Origin: Heritagella_A intestinalis
Lineage (GTDB): Bacteria > Bacillota > Clostridia > Oscillospirales > Acutalibacteraceae
Assembly (NCBI GenBank): GCA_904418995.1
Contig: CAJFQF010000024.1
Location: forward strand, 1-6,908
Length of the DNA stretch: 6,908 bases
Reading direction: 5' to 3'
Of this stretch, positions 5,984-6,908 are shown piece after piece. A program made the position numbers and the translations under genes. The number at the start of each line of letters is the position of its first letter. The stretch's first letter is position 1. Below the pieces are notes generated by a model. It saw only the letters and a program-made list of their open reading frames with translations, ran no database searches and had not been told where the DNA came from.

Positions 5984-6030
5984 AGGTTCACATTCCTTCC
6001 TTTGGGGACAAAATCATGACAGAAAGTTAC

Positions 6031-6042
6031 AGGCTTTAGCCT
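6031..6042. repeat. 12-bp palindrome between nitroreductase and birA
   Basis: AGGCTTTAGCCT is a perfect inverted repeat 3 bp after the nitroreductase stop and about 48 bp before the birA start. Without a long stem or a T run it is a poor terminator. It does not resemble the long two-half BirA operator. It could be a weak processing hairpin, an operator, or chance. Confidence 0.35.
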
Positions 6043-6045
6043 TGT

Positions 6046-6546
6046 TCAGCCTTTTACAAAAAATGTATCGTCCTCACGGCGGGGAGCCGGCTGGGCGGGC
6101 TCCTGCGCTCCATAACCAATGGCCACGGCCGCAGCGGGCTCGTACCCTTGGGGAATCCCCAGCTTTTTCATGATTTCGGGGGTCTTGGCGCCCACAGCGG
6201 AACCAATATAACAGGTGTCAATATTCATAGAGTGGGCCGCAATCATCAGGTTCATCAGGGCACAAGCAGCATCATGCTGGCCAAACCGGTTTTCCGGGGG
6301 CACAGAAACAATGACAGCCGCCGGGGCGTTGTAAAAGGGCTGGTTTCCTCCAGCCTGGCCGATTTCCTCCAAAAGCTTGGGGTCGGTGACCACCGAGAAA
6401 AAGCGCTCCTGCTTGCCCATAGCGCTGGGAGCGTACCGGGCGGCTGTAAGCAGGCTGTTCATCTCCTCTTCAGAGATGGAATCGGGTTTATACGCCCGCA
6501 CAGAACGGCGGGAAAGCAACAGGTCAATGGTATCGTTTGTCAGCAC
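6046..6546 (-). CDS. Nitroreductase-family FMN oxidoreductase (small type)
   Basis: This 166-residue member of the nitroreductase fold normally forms an FMN-binding homodimer that reduces nitro compounds, quinones or other acceptors with NAD(P)H. Visible signatures are RRSVRAYKP (13-21), which contacts FMN phosphate; the YAPSAMGKQ loop (39-47), where the more usual Asn is replaced; the dimer-core helix DAACALMNLMIAAHSMNIDTCYIG (92-115); and AVAIGYG (140-146) at the FMN end. It is shorter than the NfsB type and its physiological substrate cannot be read from sequence. The start is GTG at 6546, supported by AAGGAGG 9 nt upstream. It has a near-consensus promoter (6608-6636) and is the first gene of a probable unit with birA. 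No functional link between the two is evident. Confidence 0.88.
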   Translation of the reverse strand: MLTNDTIDLLLSRRSVRAYKPDSISEEEMNSLLTAARYAPSAMGKQERFFSVVTDPKLLEEIGQAGGNQPFYNAPAAVIVSVPPENRFGQHDAACALMNLMIAAHSMNIDTCYIGSAVGAKTPEIMKKLGIPQGYEPAAAVAIGYGAQEPAQPAPRREDDTFFVKG

Positions 6547-6607
6547 GGGATGTCTCCTCCTTCATGAAGCGCAGGCAACGGAGGCCCACGCGATTTAACT
6601 CTCTTGC

Positions 6608-6636
6608 AGTATACCCCTTTTCCCGGCAGAATGCAA
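6608..6636 (-). promoter_or_regulatory. Sigma-A promoter for nitroreductase-birA
   Basis: TTGCAT (-35, 6631-6636) and TATACT (-10, 6608-6613) are separated by 17 bp on the minus strand. The predicted leader is about 55 nt. It diverges from the tRNA-fMet promoter about 115 bp away. Confidence 0.75.
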
Positions 6637-6641
6637 GTTGG

Positions 6642-6653
6642 GAAACCGGTTTC
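6642..6653. promoter_or_regulatory. Candidate operator upstream of the nitroreductase promoter
   Basis: GAAACCGGTTTC is a perfect 12-bp palindrome ending 5 bp upstream of the -35 hexamer. The place and symmetry suit a dimeric transcription factor, activator or repressor, but no known motif is recognised. Confidence 0.4.
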
Positions 6654-6751
6654 TCCGGCACCAGAAGAAGCATTCACAAAAAATCACCCCTATCTTTTGA
6701 GGACGGCAAAAAGCAAAAAAATTGAAATCTATAAAAAATTAAAAAAAGGGC

Positions 6752-6779
6752 TTGCAATTTTCGAAATTCGTGGTATACT
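6752..6779 (+). promoter_or_regulatory. Promoter for tRNA-fMet
   Basis: TTGCAA (-35, 6752-6757), a 16-bp spacer and TATACT (-10, 6774-6779) lie on the + strand. They are preceded by an A-rich stretch (6709-6747) that resembles an UP element, usual for strong stable-RNA promoters. The predicted leader is about 24 nt. Confidence 0.75.
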
Positions 6780-6809
6780 ATTTGAGTACCCAATTTCAAG
6801 GGCCTATAT

Positions 6810-6885
<76 letters not shown>

Positions 6886-6908
6886 TGTTTTCTTAAAACC
6901 GATTTCAA

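Noticed and set aside
6031..6042. Biotin operator (BirA box) in front of birA
   Set aside because: BirA operators are long two-half sites with GTTAAC-like arms; this is a compact 12-bp palindrome without them.
6758..6768. Near-palindrome TTTTCGAAA in the tRNA promoter spacer as an operator
   Set aside because: Only 8 bp are perfectly symmetric and AT-rich; likely chance within a promoter spacer.

Overview
The window looks like chromosome from a strictly anaerobic, fairly GC-rich low-GC-lineage Firmicute (a gut Clostridia or Oscillospiraceae-type bacterium). The basis is indirect: an oxygen-sensitive class III ribonucleotide reductase, consensus sigma-A promoters with strong AGGAGG-type ribosome binding sites, GTG starts, intrinsic terminators with long T runs, and a transposase type common in gut Firmicutes. 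No species can be named from this sequence alone.

Layout. Positions 1-359 are the right end of an insertion sequence on the + strand, with a transposase C-terminus whose stop codon lies inside the terminal repeat. It ends 12 bp past the stop of a minus-strand LURP-one/Tubby-like gene (372-878). Six genes then read leftward on the minus strand, in transcription order: a small nitroreductase (6546-6046), the biotin ligase/repressor birA (5983-4997), a cytoplasmic serine esterase (4680-3871), anaerobic ribonucleotide reductase nrdD (3664-1349), a 54-residue protein carrying the glycyl-radical motif of NrdD (1294-1130), and the LURP-one gene. At the right edge an initiator tRNA-fMet (6810-6885) is transcribed rightward from its own promoter, divergent from the nitroreductase.

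Transcription units read from the sequence: nitroreductase-birA, ending at the 4903-4934 terminator; esterase, with its own promoter; nrdD plus the small glycyl-radical gene, ending at the 1052-1105 terminator; and the LURP-one gene, with its own promoter. The nrdD promoter is TTTACA-17-TATAAT. One NrdR box fills its spacer, and a weaker palindromic box lies exactly 31 bp upstream, centre to centre. This is the expected arrangement for repression of deoxyribonucleotide synthesis by NrdR.

The most interesting biology is in the reductase operon. The large NrdD polypeptide has the ATP cone, the active-site cysteine region and part of a zinc-binding cysteine cluster, but it stops before the glycyl-radical segment. 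That segment (RITGYLVG...NNAKRAEERDRVKH) is encoded by a separate gene 54 nt downstream with its own ribosome binding site. The enzyme therefore appears to be assembled from two polypeptides, with the radical supplied in trans. No nrdG activase gene is in the window.
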